Position numbers and translations under genes: made by a program. A model generated the notes under the pieces. The model searched no databases and was not told the DNA's origin. It saw only the letters and a list, made by a program, of their open reading frames with translations. Shown piece by piece: positions 35,872-44,632 of a stretch of 64,000 nucleotides of DNA. Source of the DNA: DATMER01 sp040349255 (GTDB lineage: Bacteria > Acidobacteriota > Thermoanaerobaculia > Multivoradales > UBA5704); NCBI GenBank assembly GCA_040349255.1, contig JBEQUE010000218.1, positions 61,901 to 125,900 on the forward strand, written 5' to 3'. The stretch's first letter is position 1; every line of letters starts with the position of its first letter.

Positions 35872-37974
35872 GTGACGAGCCCTATGTTTCTGACAGATCT
35901 CCTGGGCGCGGGGCTGACGCTCCTGACCCTGCTGTTCCTGGCCCTGAACGGCTACCTCCTCGCCCGCGCCTTCCTCGGCCGGCGGGAGAAGGAAGACCCG
36001 CTCGCGCTGGCGATTGCGGCGCTGCTCCTCGCGACCGCCGAGGCCGTCTTCCTCGGACTGGCCCTCGGAGCCGTGGGCCTGCTGCGGGTGGATACCGGAC
36101 TGGCTCTCCTGATCCTCGTGGCGTTGATCCCCCTGCTCCGGGCCCGCAAGACGGGTGAAGACCTCTGGGCTCCGGCGCGCACGCTCGGCCGGCGGACCTG
36201 GGCGCGCCTGCGCGAGCACCCAGTGATCTCGCTGATCGCCGCCCATGCCGTGTTCGCCGAGGGTCTGCGTGGGCTGGTCCGGCCGCCGCTGTCCTGGGAC
36301 GCGATCATGTATCACCTCCTGATCACGGCAAACTGGATCCAGGACCAGGCCATCACGCCGGTGTTCGGGATGCACCCGACCTACTTCTATGGCCTGCAGC
36401 CGTCGAACGGCTCGGTCTGGCTCTGGTGGTGGATGGCGCCGTCGCACAGCGAGCTCTACGCCAACCTCGCCTTCTTCCCGCAGACCGCGCTCCTCGGGCT
36501 GGCGGCCGGCGGTATCGCGCGGGAGCTGGGAGCGCGCCGCCACTGGCCGCTCGCCGCGTTCTTCACGCTCCTGATGCCGGTCGTGATCCGCTTCACGGCC
36601 ACCCAGTACGTCGATACCTTCGTGGGCGCCTGCTTCGCCGCGGCGGCCTTCTTCGCTCTCCGCTGGATGCGCGAGCCGCGCTGGGGCGACGCCGCCATGG
36701 CCGGAGCCGGAATGGGCCTGACCGTCGGCGCCAAGGTGCTGGGCATCCCCTACGGCCTGGCGCTCGGGCTGGCGATCCTGCTCGGCCGCCGTGAATGGAG
36801 CCGCCGGCTGCCGCAGATCGGCGCGGCGATCCTGGCGCTCGTCCTCCTCGGCGGCTTCTTCTATGCCCGGAACGCCGCGCTCGGAGCCGGACCGCTCGCC
36901 GCCCGCTGCGAAGGGACCCCGGGCGCGGCGTCGAGCCCGGTCATCCCGAAGATCCCGCGGATCAACACCGTGGCCTGGATGATCGGCCACCAGCAGATCA
37001 GCTTCGCCACGCTCTCGGACGTCTTCCTGGGCGTGCCGCGCCTGGGCTCCGAGGAGATCGGCATCGGGCCGCAGGTCCTGCTCCTCCTGCCGTTCTTCCT
37101 CCTGCCGTGGCTCCTGCCGAAGGACGTTCGTCGATCGGCGTTCCTGGTCTGGAGCCAGGTCCTGATCCAGCTCGCGGTCTGGGCCACGGTCCCGTACGGC
37201 AGCTCGGGCCACGTGTTCGCCAACGTCCGCTACCTGGACGGCTCCCTGGCCCTGATGTTCGCCGGGGCGGTGGCGGTTGGCGAGCGCTTCGTGCCCGATC
37301 CCGCCCTGCGCGCGCTGGCGCTGCTCTTCGCCGTCCAGGACCTGCTCATGCTCCACACGGAGATGCCGCGGACAGTCCGGGTGGTCCTGGCGCTGTTCGA
37401 CATCGGCCTGGTGATCTGGGCGGTCTCGCCCCGGATCCAGGGCTTCACCCGGCGGCGGGCGCGGGAGTTGGCGGTGGCCGGGATCGTGGCCGCGCTCGTG
37501 GCGGCTCCGTTCCTGGGCCGCTTCCGAGTGAAGGACCGGGAGCGCGCCTTCCGCTCCGAGTACACGGCACACAAGACGGCGGCCTTCCTCTTCGCGCCGG
37601 GCTGGGGATGGCTGGATAAGAATGGCGAGGACGGGACGGTCGCGGTGATCGGCGCGCCGAGCAACTTCTTCGTCTATCCGGCCATGGGTCCGCACCTGGA
37701 GCGGCGGGCGATCTACGTCAACGTGAACCGCCGCGACTCGCGGCGGGCCACTGACTACCCCGGCTGCGACCCGCGGATCGATCCCGAGCCCCAGGCCTGG
37801 CTCGAAAACCTCCTGAAGGACGGCGTGCGCTGGGTCTACCTGCACCGCTTCCCGCAGATCGACTTTCCGATGGAGGCGGACTGGATCTCGGCGCGGCCCG
37901 ACCTGTTCGCCCTGCGCTACCAGGACAACACGAACATCATCGTGGAGTTCCTGCCGAACGCTCCGAAACGCTGA
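35872..37974 (+). CDS. Large multi-membrane protein, glycosyltransferase-like (GT-C type)
   Basis: The 700-residue protein has 12 or more membrane helices and short loops (PPLSWDAIMYHLLITANWIQ in the first large loop, with an Asp in GT-C catalytic position). A C-terminal soluble segment of about 130 residues begins near VKDRERAFRSEYTAHKTAAF. It is probably a polyprenyl-phosphate-sugar-dependent transferase or glycan polymerase of unnamed family. GTG 35872 is chosen because AGGAGG lies 10 nt upstream; ATG 35884 is an alternative. The 3' end overlaps the convergent gene by 38 bp. Confidence 0.7.
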   Translation: MTSPMFLTDLLGAGLTLLTLLFLALNGYLLARAFLGRREKEDPLALAIAALLLATAEAVFLGLALGAVGLLRVDTGLALLILVALIPLLRARKTGEDLWAPARTLGRRTWARLREHPVISLIAAHAVFAEGLRGLVRPPLSWDAIMYHLLITANWIQDQAITPVFGMHPTYFYGLQPSNGSVWLWWWMAPSHSELYANLAFFPQTALLGLAAGGIARELGARRHWPLAAFFTLLMPVVIRFTATQYVDTFVGACFAAAAFFALRWMREPRWGDAAMAGAGMGLTVGAKVLGIPYGLALGLAILLGRREWSRRLPQIGAAILALVLLGGFFYARNAALGAGPLAARCEGTPGAASSPVIPKIPRINTVAWMIGHQQISFATLSDVFLGVPRLGSEEIGIGPQVLLLLPFFLLPWLLPKDVRRSAFLVWSQVLIQLAVWATVPYGSSGHVFANVRYLDGSLALMFAGAVAVGERFVPDPALRALALLFAVQDLLMLHTEMPRTVRVVLALFDIGLVIWAVSPRIQGFTRRRARELAVAGIVAALVAAPFLGRFRVKDRERAFRSEYTAHKTAAFLFAPGWGWLDKNGEDGTVAVIGAPSNFFVYPAMGPHLERRAIYVNVNRRDSRRATDYPGCDPRIDPEPQAWLENLLKDGVRWVYLHRFPQIDFPMEADWISARPDLFALRYQDNTNIIVEFLPNAPKR

Positions 37975-39598
37975 GCCGCCGCTCGAGGATCTCGCGGTTG
38001 TGCAGGGCCGCGGCGTTCTGCGGGTTGAGCGCCAGCGCGCGGTCGAACCGGGCTTTCGCCTCCTGGAGATCCCCGAGCGCCAGGTAGACGCCTCCGAGGT
38101 TGCTCTGGACGTCGTCCGAGCGCGGTTCCAGCGCCTCGGCGCGCAGGAAGAAGCGCAGCGCCGTCCCCCAGTCGCCGCTCCGGGCCGCGTGGTTGCCGAG
38201 GTTCAGGCAGGCCAGGAAGTCGCGCGGGTTGAGGATGAACGCGGCCTTGTAGTGCTCCCGGGCGGCGTCCGGATTCCCGCGCTCGTCCTCGATCCGGCCC
38301 AGGTTGTAGTGCACCAGGTCGAGCCGCGGCTGGAACCCGGCCAGGTGGGGCAGCAGGAGCGCCGCGAGCAAACCCAGGATTGGCAGGGGCCGCGGTTTCT
38401 CGGAGATCCGGGCGATCGGCACGGCGGCCAGGATCATCAGGGCCGGCACCGCCGGCAGCCGGTAGCGGGAGAAGAGGAAGAAGACGACGGTCGAGAGCAT
38501 CCAGCCCAGGGCGAAGAGCAGCGCCGGGGCGAACGGGCCGGGGTTGCGCCGCACCATCCAGAGGCTGGCCAGGGCGAGGAGCGTCACGGCGCCGAATTCG
38601 ACCCAGGAGAACCGCAGAGCCGGCGAGAGGCCGCGCACCCAGTAGTAGTCCACGGCGTCCGGCCACTCGTACCAGCTCCAGAACATCCGGAGCTTGCGGA
38701 GCTGGAGTCGCAGGAAGTCGCCGGGGTGGTCCGTGGCCCAGGCGAGCGCTTTGCGCATCCAGAACGAGGAAACCTCGCCCGCGGTCAGCTTCCGGCCGAG
38801 CTCGCCCTCGGCGATCCGCACCGGCTCCTGGCGTTCGAGGGTCGGGATCTGCTTGCCGGGAACGATCGGCTGGTAGGTGCCGTCCGCCTCCGGGTTGTTT
38901 CCGATGTAGAAGTTGACCCCGCCCTGGAAGGTCGTGGGGAGGAAATCGCCGCCGACGACCCCGTTGCGCACCGCGACCGGCAGCAGAGTCAGGAAAAGAC
39001 CGCCGATCAGCGCTCCCGCTCTCCGGAGGAAGCCCTTGCCGGCGACGAGCGGCAGGAGAAACGGCAGCAGCAGGAGCGCGTTCTCCCGCAGCAGAGCCAG
39101 GACGCCGAGGAGGAGACCCGCCGCGAGCCACCGCCGGGCGGAGAGGGACCATAAGAGGAACGACGTGACCGTGACGGCCGCGGACTCCTTGAGGAGCTGC
39201 ACGTCGTGGAAGAGGAACGGGCCGTAGAACGCGGCCAGCCCGGCGGCCGCGAGGCCCACCCGTTCGCCGCCCATCTCGCGCCCGGCCCGGTAGAGCGCCC
39301 AGCAGCCGGCCACGGCGAGAGCGATCTGAACGAGGTAGACCGCGTCGAGGCTGCGCCCGAAAACCGCGTAAAGAAGCCCGAGGGCATAGGGGTAGAGCGG
39401 GGCCTGGAAGAAGACCTGCGAGCCCGTCCAGTCGCCGGCCGCGATCCCCTGGGCCCAGCGGTCGTACTCCTGGCTGTCCATGGCGAGCCAGGAGAAGAAC
39501 GGCTCGTCGCGCACCGCCCACCAATGGACCAAACGGACCGCGACGGCGGCCGCCAGCAGCACGGGCAGGAGCCATCGCCTGGGGGTCCGGGGGTCCAT
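37937..39598 (-). CDS. Membrane glycosyltransferase (PMT/GT39-like) with C-terminal TPR repeats
   Basis: The 553-residue protein has about 10 membrane helices in residues 1-410, with WLAMDSQEYDRWAQGIAAGDW in the first loop (acidic catalytic candidates). Three TPR units follow at about 425-540 (VHYNLGRIEDERGNPDAARE, CLNLGNHAARSGDWGTALRF, QSNLGGVYLALGDLQEAKAR). TPRs probably bind a protein partner. The start lies 6 nt after a weak -10-like TAGACG and has no ribosome site. It shares its 3' end with the preceding convergent gene. Confidence 0.82.
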   Translation of the reverse strand: MDPRTPRRWLLPVLLAAAVAVRLVHWWAVRDEPFFSWLAMDSQEYDRWAQGIAAGDWTGSQVFFQAPLYPYALGLLYAVFGRSLDAVYLVQIALAVAGCWALYRAGREMGGERVGLAAAGLAAFYGPFLFHDVQLLKESAAVTVTSFLLWSLSARRWLAAGLLLGVLALLRENALLLLPFLLPLVAGKGFLRRAGALIGGLFLTLLPVAVRNGVVGGDFLPTTFQGGVNFYIGNNPEADGTYQPIVPGKQIPTLERQEPVRIAEGELGRKLTAGEVSSFWMRKALAWATDHPGDFLRLQLRKLRMFWSWYEWPDAVDYYWVRGLSPALRFSWVEFGAVTLLALASLWMVRRNPGPFAPALLFALGWMLSTVVFFLFSRYRLPAVPALMILAAVPIARISEKPRPLPILGLLAALLLPHLAGFQPRLDLVHYNLGRIEDERGNPDAAREHYKAAFILNPRDFLACLNLGNHAARSGDWGTALRFFLRAEALEPRSDDVQSNLGGVYLALGDLQEAKARFDRALALNPQNAAALHNREILERRLSVSERSAGTPR

Positions 39599-39604
39599 GG
39601 TGGC

Positions 39605-39610
39605 CGTCTA
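39605..39610 (-). promoter_or_regulatory. Weak candidate -10 box (TAGACG) of the gene at 39598
   Basis: TAGACG on the minus strand lies 6 nt before the ATG. The last position departs from the usual T, so this is a weak call. Confidence 0.25.
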
Positions 39611-39682
39611 CTCTGGCACAGATTCGGTGCTACCATCGGATACCAGATCTACAACCAGGAACACACACGAGAGGAAATCGGC

Positions 39683-40327
39683 ATGGCCACCGTCGAGTTC
39701 ACGGGGAACTACCAGGATCTGTCCACGGACCGCGGCTACCAGTTCAAGTTCTACTGCGAAAAGTGTGGCAACGGCTACATGTCCACCTTCCAGTCGTCGA
39801 AGCTGGGCATGGCGGCCTCGGCCGCGCAGGTGGCCGGCAATCTGTTCGGAGGTCTGTTCGGGCGGGCCGCGGATACGGCCTACGAGATCCAGAGGGCGGT
39901 CGGCGGCCCGGCGAACGACGCGGCCCTGCGCGAGGCGGTGGCCGAGATCCGGCCGATGTTCAAGCAGTGCACCCGCTGCGGCCAGTGGGTCTGCGAGCCT
40001 GTCTGCTACAACAAGAAGGCGCAGCTCTGCGAAGCCTGCGCTCCGGACATGGACGAGGAGATCGCCGCCGCCCAGGCCGCGGCCGCCCGCGATCAGGCCT
40101 TCGAGAAGGCCCGCGACGTGAACTGGATGAAGGGCCGGGACCTGAGCGAGGTCAAGGGAGCCCAGGGAGCGACCTGCGCGAGTTGCGGCGCGAAGACGGG
40201 CACCGCCAAGTTCTGCCCCGAGTGCGGCACCCCCGCGGCTCCGGCCAAACGCCAGTGCGGGAGCTGCGGCCACGAGATCGAGGGCAGCCCGAAGTTCTGT
40301 CCCGAGTGCGGCGGACGGTTCGGGTAG
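39683..40327 (+). CDS. Zinc-ribbon protein with three CxxC modules
   Basis: The 214-residue protein has paired CxxC motifs: FYCEKCGNGY near residue 28, QCTRCGQWVCEPVCYNKKAQLCEAC in the middle (a RING/treble-clef-like array), and two C-terminal zinc ribbons (CASCGAKTGTAKFCPECG, then CGSCGHEIEGSPKFCPECG). A Gly/Ala-rich segment (GNLFGGLFGRAADTAYE) lies between. AGAGGAA precedes the ATG. It is probably a cytoplasmic zinc-binding protein of unknown role. A hairpin terminator follows. Confidence 0.8.
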   Translation: MATVEFTGNYQDLSTDRGYQFKFYCEKCGNGYMSTFQSSKLGMAASAAQVAGNLFGGLFGRAADTAYEIQRAVGGPANDAALREAVAEIRPMFKQCTRCGQWVCEPVCYNKKAQLCEACAPDMDEEIAAAQAAAARDQAFEKARDVNWMKGRDLSEVKGAQGATCASCGAKTGTAKFCPECGTPAAPAKRQCGSCGHEIEGSPKFCPECGGRFG

Positions 40328-40363
40328 GAAGAAAGCTCCCCGCGGAGCGCCCGCGGGGAGCTT
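40326..40363. terminator. Hairpin between convergent genes, terminator on the minus strand
   Basis: AAGCTCCCCGCGG (40333-40345) pairs perfectly with CCGCGGGGAGCTT (40351-40363) around AGCGC. On the minus strand TTTCTTCC follows the stem, so it is a good terminator for the gene ending at 40371; on the plus strand the T-run is absent. Confidence 0.75.
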
Positions 40364-40370
40364 CGAAGCT

Positions 40371-41081
40371 TCAGCCTCTGGACTCAGCCGGTTCCGTTTC
40401 GAACTGGACGACCGAGTCGAGGAAGTCCAGGGCCTTCGTCAGGCTGGTGCCGGCCAGGGAGTCCACGAAGCGCCGGAGCGCCGGCGAACGGTCCACCCGG
40501 TCCGCGTAGCGCTTCGAGAGCCAGATCAGGAGGAGCGCCACGGCCAGGCCGAAGGCCACGTTGGCCGCCACCCACACGAGGAAGGACCCGTCCCTGGCGC
40601 CGGCCGCTCCCAGGACGAACCACAGATCGACCCCGAAGAACCCTTCGAACAGCACGACGAGCGCCGGGAGCCACAGGACGAACCAGAGGATCATCTCCCA
40701 CTTCAGGGCTCGGAGGCGCAGGACCCGGAGCTTGCCGAGCTCCTTCTGGACGGCCACCACCGGGAGGCTGTAGCTCAGGCCCGCGACCGCGGCGAGTTGG
40801 CGGATGCAGACGGCCAGCTTCGCAATGGCGCAGAGGTCGAGGAGCACCGCGGGTAGGAGGAATCTCGCCTCCCGCAGGTGGCCGGCGATGAAGTCGCCCA
40901 GCCAGACCACCGCCACCGCCGTCACGGCCAGCTCCAGGGCGACTCCCAGGACGAGCCCCCAGAGCCTCGTCTTCGCCCTCGAGATCTGGATCTCGCGGAT
41001 GGCTGTCGTGTTCAGGCGGATCACCTGGTCGAGCTTCGCGTCCTGCTCGGCCAGTCGGGTTTTCAGGTCGTCGAGGTCCAT
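40371..41081 (-). CDS. Membrane protein coupled to the ECF sigma factor, putative anti-sigma
   Basis: The 236-residue protein starts MDLDDLKTRLAEQDAKLDQV, a cytoplasmic helical segment of about 45 residues, and has about five membrane helices afterwards. GGAAGGAG lies 6 nt before the ATG. It follows the ECF sigma gene by 17 bp. An N-terminal DLDDLK-type helix on a membrane protein beside an ECF sigma gene recurs in Xanthomonas-like and acidobacterial loci and could bind the sigma factor; no classical zinc anti-sigma domain is present. The role is inferred from position only. Confidence 0.6.
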   Translation of the reverse strand: MDLDDLKTRLAEQDAKLDQVIRLNTTAIREIQISRAKTRLWGLVLGVALELAVTAVAVVWLGDFIAGHLREARFLLPAVLLDLCAIAKLAVCIRQLAAVAGLSYSLPVVAVQKELGKLRVLRLRALKWEMILWFVLWLPALVVLFEGFFGVDLWFVLGAAGARDGSFLVWVAANVAFGLAVALLLIWLSKRYADRVDRSPALRRFVDSLAGTSLTKALDFLDSVVQFETEPAESRG

Positions 41082-41098
41082 TTCATTCTCCTTCCGCT

Positions 41099-41593
41099 TC
41101 AGGCGGCGTTGCGTTCTTCCCGGAGCCGGTTCTTGATCCGGTTGATCCGGGTGCCGACGTTGGTGACCGAGATGCCGAGGATCTCCGCGATCTCCGCGTG
41201 GCTGTAGCCCTCCAGGTACAGGACCAGGAGCGCCCGGCTCATCTCGTCGAGTCTCGAAACGAGTTGCTGCACCAGCCGGAAGTCGTCCCCCACCTCCCCG
41301 AGGGCGGATACGTCGAGGATGTCCGCTTCGAGCGCCACCGTCTCCCGGCCGCGCCGTTTCCGGCTGCGCAAGGCGGAGATCGCGACGTTCATCCCGATCC
41401 GGTACATCCAGGTCGAGAACTTCAGCCGCTCGTCGTAGCGCGGAAACGAACGCCAGAGCTGGATCACGATCTCCTGTACCAGGTCCTGCCGGTCCTCGGG
41501 ATCGGCGCAGTACGCGTTGGCGATCTTGTACAGGATCCGCTTGTGCTCCTCGAGGAGCGCCACGAATCGTTCGTCTCCGGCTGGCTTCGTCAT
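41099..41593 (-). CDS. ECF RNA polymerase sigma factor
   Basis: The 164-residue protein has region 2 (ILYKIANAYCADPEDRQDLVQEIVIQLWRSFPRY, then FSTWMYRIGMNVAISALR) and region 4 (LVLYLEGYSHAEIAEILGIS, then VGTRINRIKNRLRE). ATG 41593 is chosen over 41623 because region 2 starts about 12 residues later and GGGGG precedes it. It is probably regulated by the membrane protein gene 17 bp downstream. No target promoter can be assigned. Confidence 0.93.
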   Translation of the reverse strand: MTKPAGDERFVALLEEHKRILYKIANAYCADPEDRQDLVQEIVIQLWRSFPRYDERLKFSTWMYRIGMNVAISALRSRKRRGRETVALEADILDVSALGEVGDDFRLVQQLVSRLDEMSRALLVLYLEGYSHAEIAEILGISVTNVGTRINRIKNRLREERNAA

Positions 41594-41677
41594 CGCTGGC
41601 CCCCATTCCGACTTCCACCCCATGATTCGCTCGCGGAGCGGGAAGCATCACACCCGGCCCGGGCGGGACGGGCGGGT

Positions 41678-42655
41678 CTAGGAGGAGCGGCGCTTCTCGG
41701 CCAGCTTCCGGACGACGTAGGGGAGGGCCAGCAGGCCGAGGCCGACCGCGAACCAGAGGGTGGCGGCGCGGATGATGAGGGTCGCCGAGGCGGCGGTCGC
41801 GGTGTCGAGGCCCTGCGAGTGGAGGAGGGCCGTGAGCGAGCCTTCGGCGGCGAGCAGGCCTCCGGGAAGCATCGAGAGCGAGCCCAGGCAGGTCGAGACC
41901 GTGTAGTTGAAGAGCGCCGCGAGCAGGCTCGCCTGCGGCGCGTACTGACGAACCACCAGGAAGAACCCGACTCCCTCGGCCGCCCAGGCCGGCGTCGCCA
42001 GGGCCAGGGCCAGGAGCAGCAGGCCCGGCGAGAGAAGCTGCCGCAAGGTGGCGTACATTTCGGCGAGCACGTGCATCCGCGGCCCTACCTTCGGCAGTTT
42101 TTCGAGAAGCCGGAAGAGGAGGTCCGCACCGCGCTGCCAGGTCAGGAGGACGACCGCGACGGCCACCGCGCCGAGGCCGGCCGCCGCGATCCACGGCCCG
42201 CCCGGGAACGGCAGGGCGCCGAGGGCCAGGAGGATCAGCACGCCGAGCAGGTCCGTGACCCGCTCGGCCACCACCGCGGGCACCACCCGCAGCGCCGGGC
42301 CGCCGCCCATCTCCCGTACCAGCCAGGCCTTGCCCAGCTCGCCGGCCTTGCCCGGCGTCACCGAGAGCAGGAAGCCGGCCAGGAAGACCGCCAGGCTCCG
42401 GGCGCGGGAGAGCCGCACGCCGAGCGCCTTCAGGTAGACCTCCCAGCGCACGAAGCGCAGCGCGTAGTTGACCAGCGAGAGGCCCAGGACCGGCGCGAGC
42501 AGGCGGAGATCGAAGTCGCCCAGCCGGCCGGCCAGCTTGCGCGCGTCCGCGGCCAGGATGAGGCCGATCAGCGCCAGCAGACCGAGGCCGAGCGGGATCA
42601 GCAACCGCCGGCCAAGGTGCTCCAGGCCGGACGCCTGGGTCTCCGAAGCGTTCAG
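41678..42655 (-). CDS. Flippase-like membrane protein (LPG synthase transmembrane type)
   Basis: The 325-residue protein has about eight membrane helices with LAVFLAGFLLSVTPGKAGELGKAWL and STCLGSLSMLPGGLLAAEGSL, the two signature regions of the YbhN/AglD-like family. No ATG, GTG or TTG exists in frame between the upstream stop and residue 18. The likely start is CTG 42655, which overlaps the DUF362 stop (CTGA) and has AGAAGG 4 nt upstream; TTG 42604 would remove the N-terminus. A paralogue with the same fold is at 33349. Confidence 0.82.
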   Translation of the reverse strand: MNASETQASGLEHLGRRLLIPLGLGLLALIGLILAADARKLAGRLGDFDLRLLAPVLGLSLVNYALRFVRWEVYLKALGVRLSRARSLAVFLAGFLLSVTPGKAGELGKAWLVREMGGGPALRVVPAVVAERVTDLLGVLILLALGALPFPGGPWIAAAGLGAVAVAVVLLTWQRGADLLFRLLEKLPKVGPRMHVLAEMYATLRQLLSPGLLLLALALATPAWAAEGVGFFLVVRQYAPQASLLAALFNYTVSTCLGSLSMLPGGLLAAEGSLTALLHSQGLDTATAASATLIIRAATLWFAVGLGLLALPYVVRKLAEKRRSS

Positions 42656-43779
42656 GCGACCTTCTCTTTCGCGCCCGCCGCTTCGGACGCCTCCGGATAC
42701 TGCTCGAAGAGGCGCATCCACTTGCTGGTCTTCGCGTACTGCTCGATCCGCTTCTTGCCGACCGTGGGGTACCACGCGAAGTCGTGGTAGAAGTACGAGC
42801 CGAACACGAAGAAGTAGACCAGCGGCGTCCGGAAGAGCAGCTTCTGGAGACCCTTGAGCGGCCCGAACCAGACCAGGTCGCCGAAGCGGGAGACCGCGTT
42901 GTCCCCCACCGAGAAGCGGAAGTTCCAGTTCGAGACGTCCTCGCCGACGATCTCGATGTCGCGCGGATCGCCGACCCCCAGGCCGGCGTCGTGCGCCAGG
43001 CGGATGTAGGGCACCGACATCGGGTCGAAGCCCATCATCTTCGTGGCCACGGCGTCGATCGCCACCTGGTCGCCCGAGGCGATCAGGATGTCCTTCTCGA
43101 CCGGGATCATGGTGCGCGGGCCCGGCCCGTTGCCGCAGGTCGTGCCGTCCATGACCGCGAAGAGGCCGGTGTGGATCTCCTTCTGGATGGTCAGCAGATC
43201 GACCAGCGTCTCGTGGATGTACGAGTGGGTGTAGTGCCGCCGGGTGTTGAGCAGGCCGCCGAAGGCGTTCTTCATCGCTCCCGTGGTCGTGGTGTAGATG
43301 TGGCACTTCACGGTCGGGAGGTGGACGACGTTCTTGCCGAGGAAGAACTCGGGGATCGTGATGCCCTCGGGGTAGATCTTGGGCAGCACCAGCATCTTGC
43401 CCTTGGGCTCGTAGCGGATCCACTTGAGGTCGTCCTCGAAGCAGTTGTAGCGCACCGGGATGCCGTACTTGTCGAGCACCGGCAGGTAGCGGTTGAGCCG
43501 CTCACCCTTCTTCGGATCGGTGACGACCGTGTTGTTCTGGACGCACACCTGGTCCGTGTATCCGTCGGCGTTCAGCTTCTGGATCGTCCCTTCGAGCTGC
43601 CACGGGGTGGTGTTCGCCCCGGGGAACGGGAAGTGCCAGGAGATGTTGTCCTTGAGGATGGTGGTCGCGCCGGGCGCAAGGTGCTTCTTCACCTCGGCCA
43701 GCTCCATGGTCCGGCCGACGTCCTCCAGGACAGTCTCGGGCCGGGTCTTGACGACGGCTACACGGGCTTTCGGGGGCAT
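42652..43779 (-). CDS. DUF362-family protein
   Basis: The 375-residue protein starts MPPKARVAVVKTRPETVLED and contains KDNISWHFPFPGANTTP, VVHLPTVKCHIYTTTTGAMKN and a C-terminal hydrophobic segment (LLFRTPLVYFFVFGSYFY). DUF362 proteins are often linked to iron-sulphur or redox roles, but no CxxCxxC cluster is seen here. GGAGA lies 9 nt before ATG 43779; the upstream in-frame start is less likely. Its stop overlaps the flippase-like gene, implying a shared operon. Confidence 0.85.
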   Translation of the reverse strand: MPPKARVAVVKTRPETVLEDVGRTMELAEVKKHLAPGATTILKDNISWHFPFPGANTTPWQLEGTIQKLNADGYTDQVCVQNNTVVTDPKKGERLNRYLPVLDKYGIPVRYNCFEDDLKWIRYEPKGKMLVLPKIYPEGITIPEFFLGKNVVHLPTVKCHIYTTTTGAMKNAFGGLLNTRRHYTHSYIHETLVDLLTIQKEIHTGLFAVMDGTTCGNGPGPRTMIPVEKDILIASGDQVAIDAVATKMMGFDPMSVPYIRLAHDAGLGVGDPRDIEIVGEDVSNWNFRFSVGDNAVSRFGDLVWFGPLKGLQKLLFRTPLVYFFVFGSYFYHDFAWYPTVGKKRIEQYAKTSKWMRLFEQYPEASEAAGAKEKVA

Positions 43780-43899
43780 CAGGTACGTCTCCAGGTTTGT
43801 TGCTGAAAGGACCGCAAGGGTCAGCCGACGATTATAAGCCATGCGTGAAACCAGCGATTCCCGCTGTTCCAGCGCCCGGCAGTCGGCGGCTCCATGGGC

Positions 43900-44352
43900 T
43901 CAGGTGCCTTGAGGCAGGTAGTCCTCGAGTCGGAGGATCCGCAGGCCGGAGATTCCCGGGATCCGGTCATCGTTGGTCAGAAAGGTTGGACAGCCGGCCA
44001 TCATCGCGGCAGCCAACTGCATCGCATCCGGAGTCTTGGCTCGTGTGGCGGCCCGGACTTGAGCCACGGCGCGGAGGAAATCCCGGTCGAGATCGACCAG
44101 CCGCAGGCCCCGGCTCCTGGTCAACAGGGTCTCATAGCGGGCGACCAGAGCCGCATTCGCAAAACGGAACGGAATCACGAGCACCTCGAGGAGCGTGAGG
44201 CTCGACGTCACGGCTTCGAGCCTGCCTGCATCGATCGACTCGAAGAGCGGCTCGACCAGGGGCAGGTAGATCGGATGCGCTTCGATGAAGTAGATGAAAA
44301 TCGAGGAGTCGAGCGCGACGGGGCCGCTCCCGAGATCGCTCAGGAGTCCCAA
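43900..44352 (-). CDS. vapC: VapC-like PIN-domain toxin
   Basis: The 150-residue PIN-domain protein has the acidic quartet in PVALDSSIFIYFIEAHP (Asp near 15), SLTLLEVLVIPFR (Glu near 56), AKTPDAMQLAAAM (Asp near 109) and FLTNDDRI (Asp near 127). PIN toxins are RNases. The start overlaps the antitoxin gene by 13 bp on the same strand, the normal VapBC order. Confidence 0.92.
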   Translation of the reverse strand: MGLLSDLGSGPVALDSSIFIYFIEAHPIYLPLVEPLFESIDAGRLEAVTSSLTLLEVLVIPFRFANAALVARYETLLTRSRGLRLVDLDRDFLRAVAQVRAATRAKTPDAMQLAAAMMAGCPTFLTNDDRIPGISGLRILRLEDYLPQGT

Positions 44353-44573
44353 GAATCGCGCTCCGCCCGGACATGCTCCACCGGGTCGATGTCTTTCCAG
44401 AGCTCCTTGCCCAGGCCGCGGAGCTCGAGGATCGAATGGAGCCTTGGCGTGGACGCCGACTCTTCCAGGAGATGAATCACCTGCTGAGCGAGCGAGCGGT
44501 GCTCGTGCTCGGCACGTTCCTGAAGCTGTTCATACAGATCGTCCGGGAAATTCTTGATGTTGAGTGTCGCCAC
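44340..44573 (-). CDS. vapB: VapB/FitA-like antitoxin
   Basis: The 77-residue protein begins MATLNIKNFPDDLYEQLQERA, a ribbon-helix-helix domain, followed by a C-terminal arm (ELRGLGKELWKDIDPVEHVRAE) that would wrap the toxin. The GTG start lies behind a 15-bp palindrome that probably serves as its operator. Confidence 0.9.
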   Translation of the reverse strand: MATLNIKNFPDDLYEQLQERAEHEHRSLAQQVIHLLEESASTPRLHSILELRGLGKELWKDIDPVEHVRAERDSWDS

Positions 44574-44592
44574 GCCCGATCCTCCGTATTGC

Positions 44593-44607
44593 CTCCATTC
44601 TGGAGGA
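44593..44607. promoter_or_regulatory. Palindrome before vapBC, operator candidate
   Basis: CCTCCATTCTGGAGG is a perfect 6-3-6 inverted repeat 19 bp before the vapB start. A ribbon-helix-helix antitoxin dimer is expected to bind such a site. TTGACT, a possible -35 box, lies just upstream on the minus strand. Confidence 0.5.
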
Positions 44608-44632
44608 TGCGGGCGCTGAGAGTCAAACAGGG

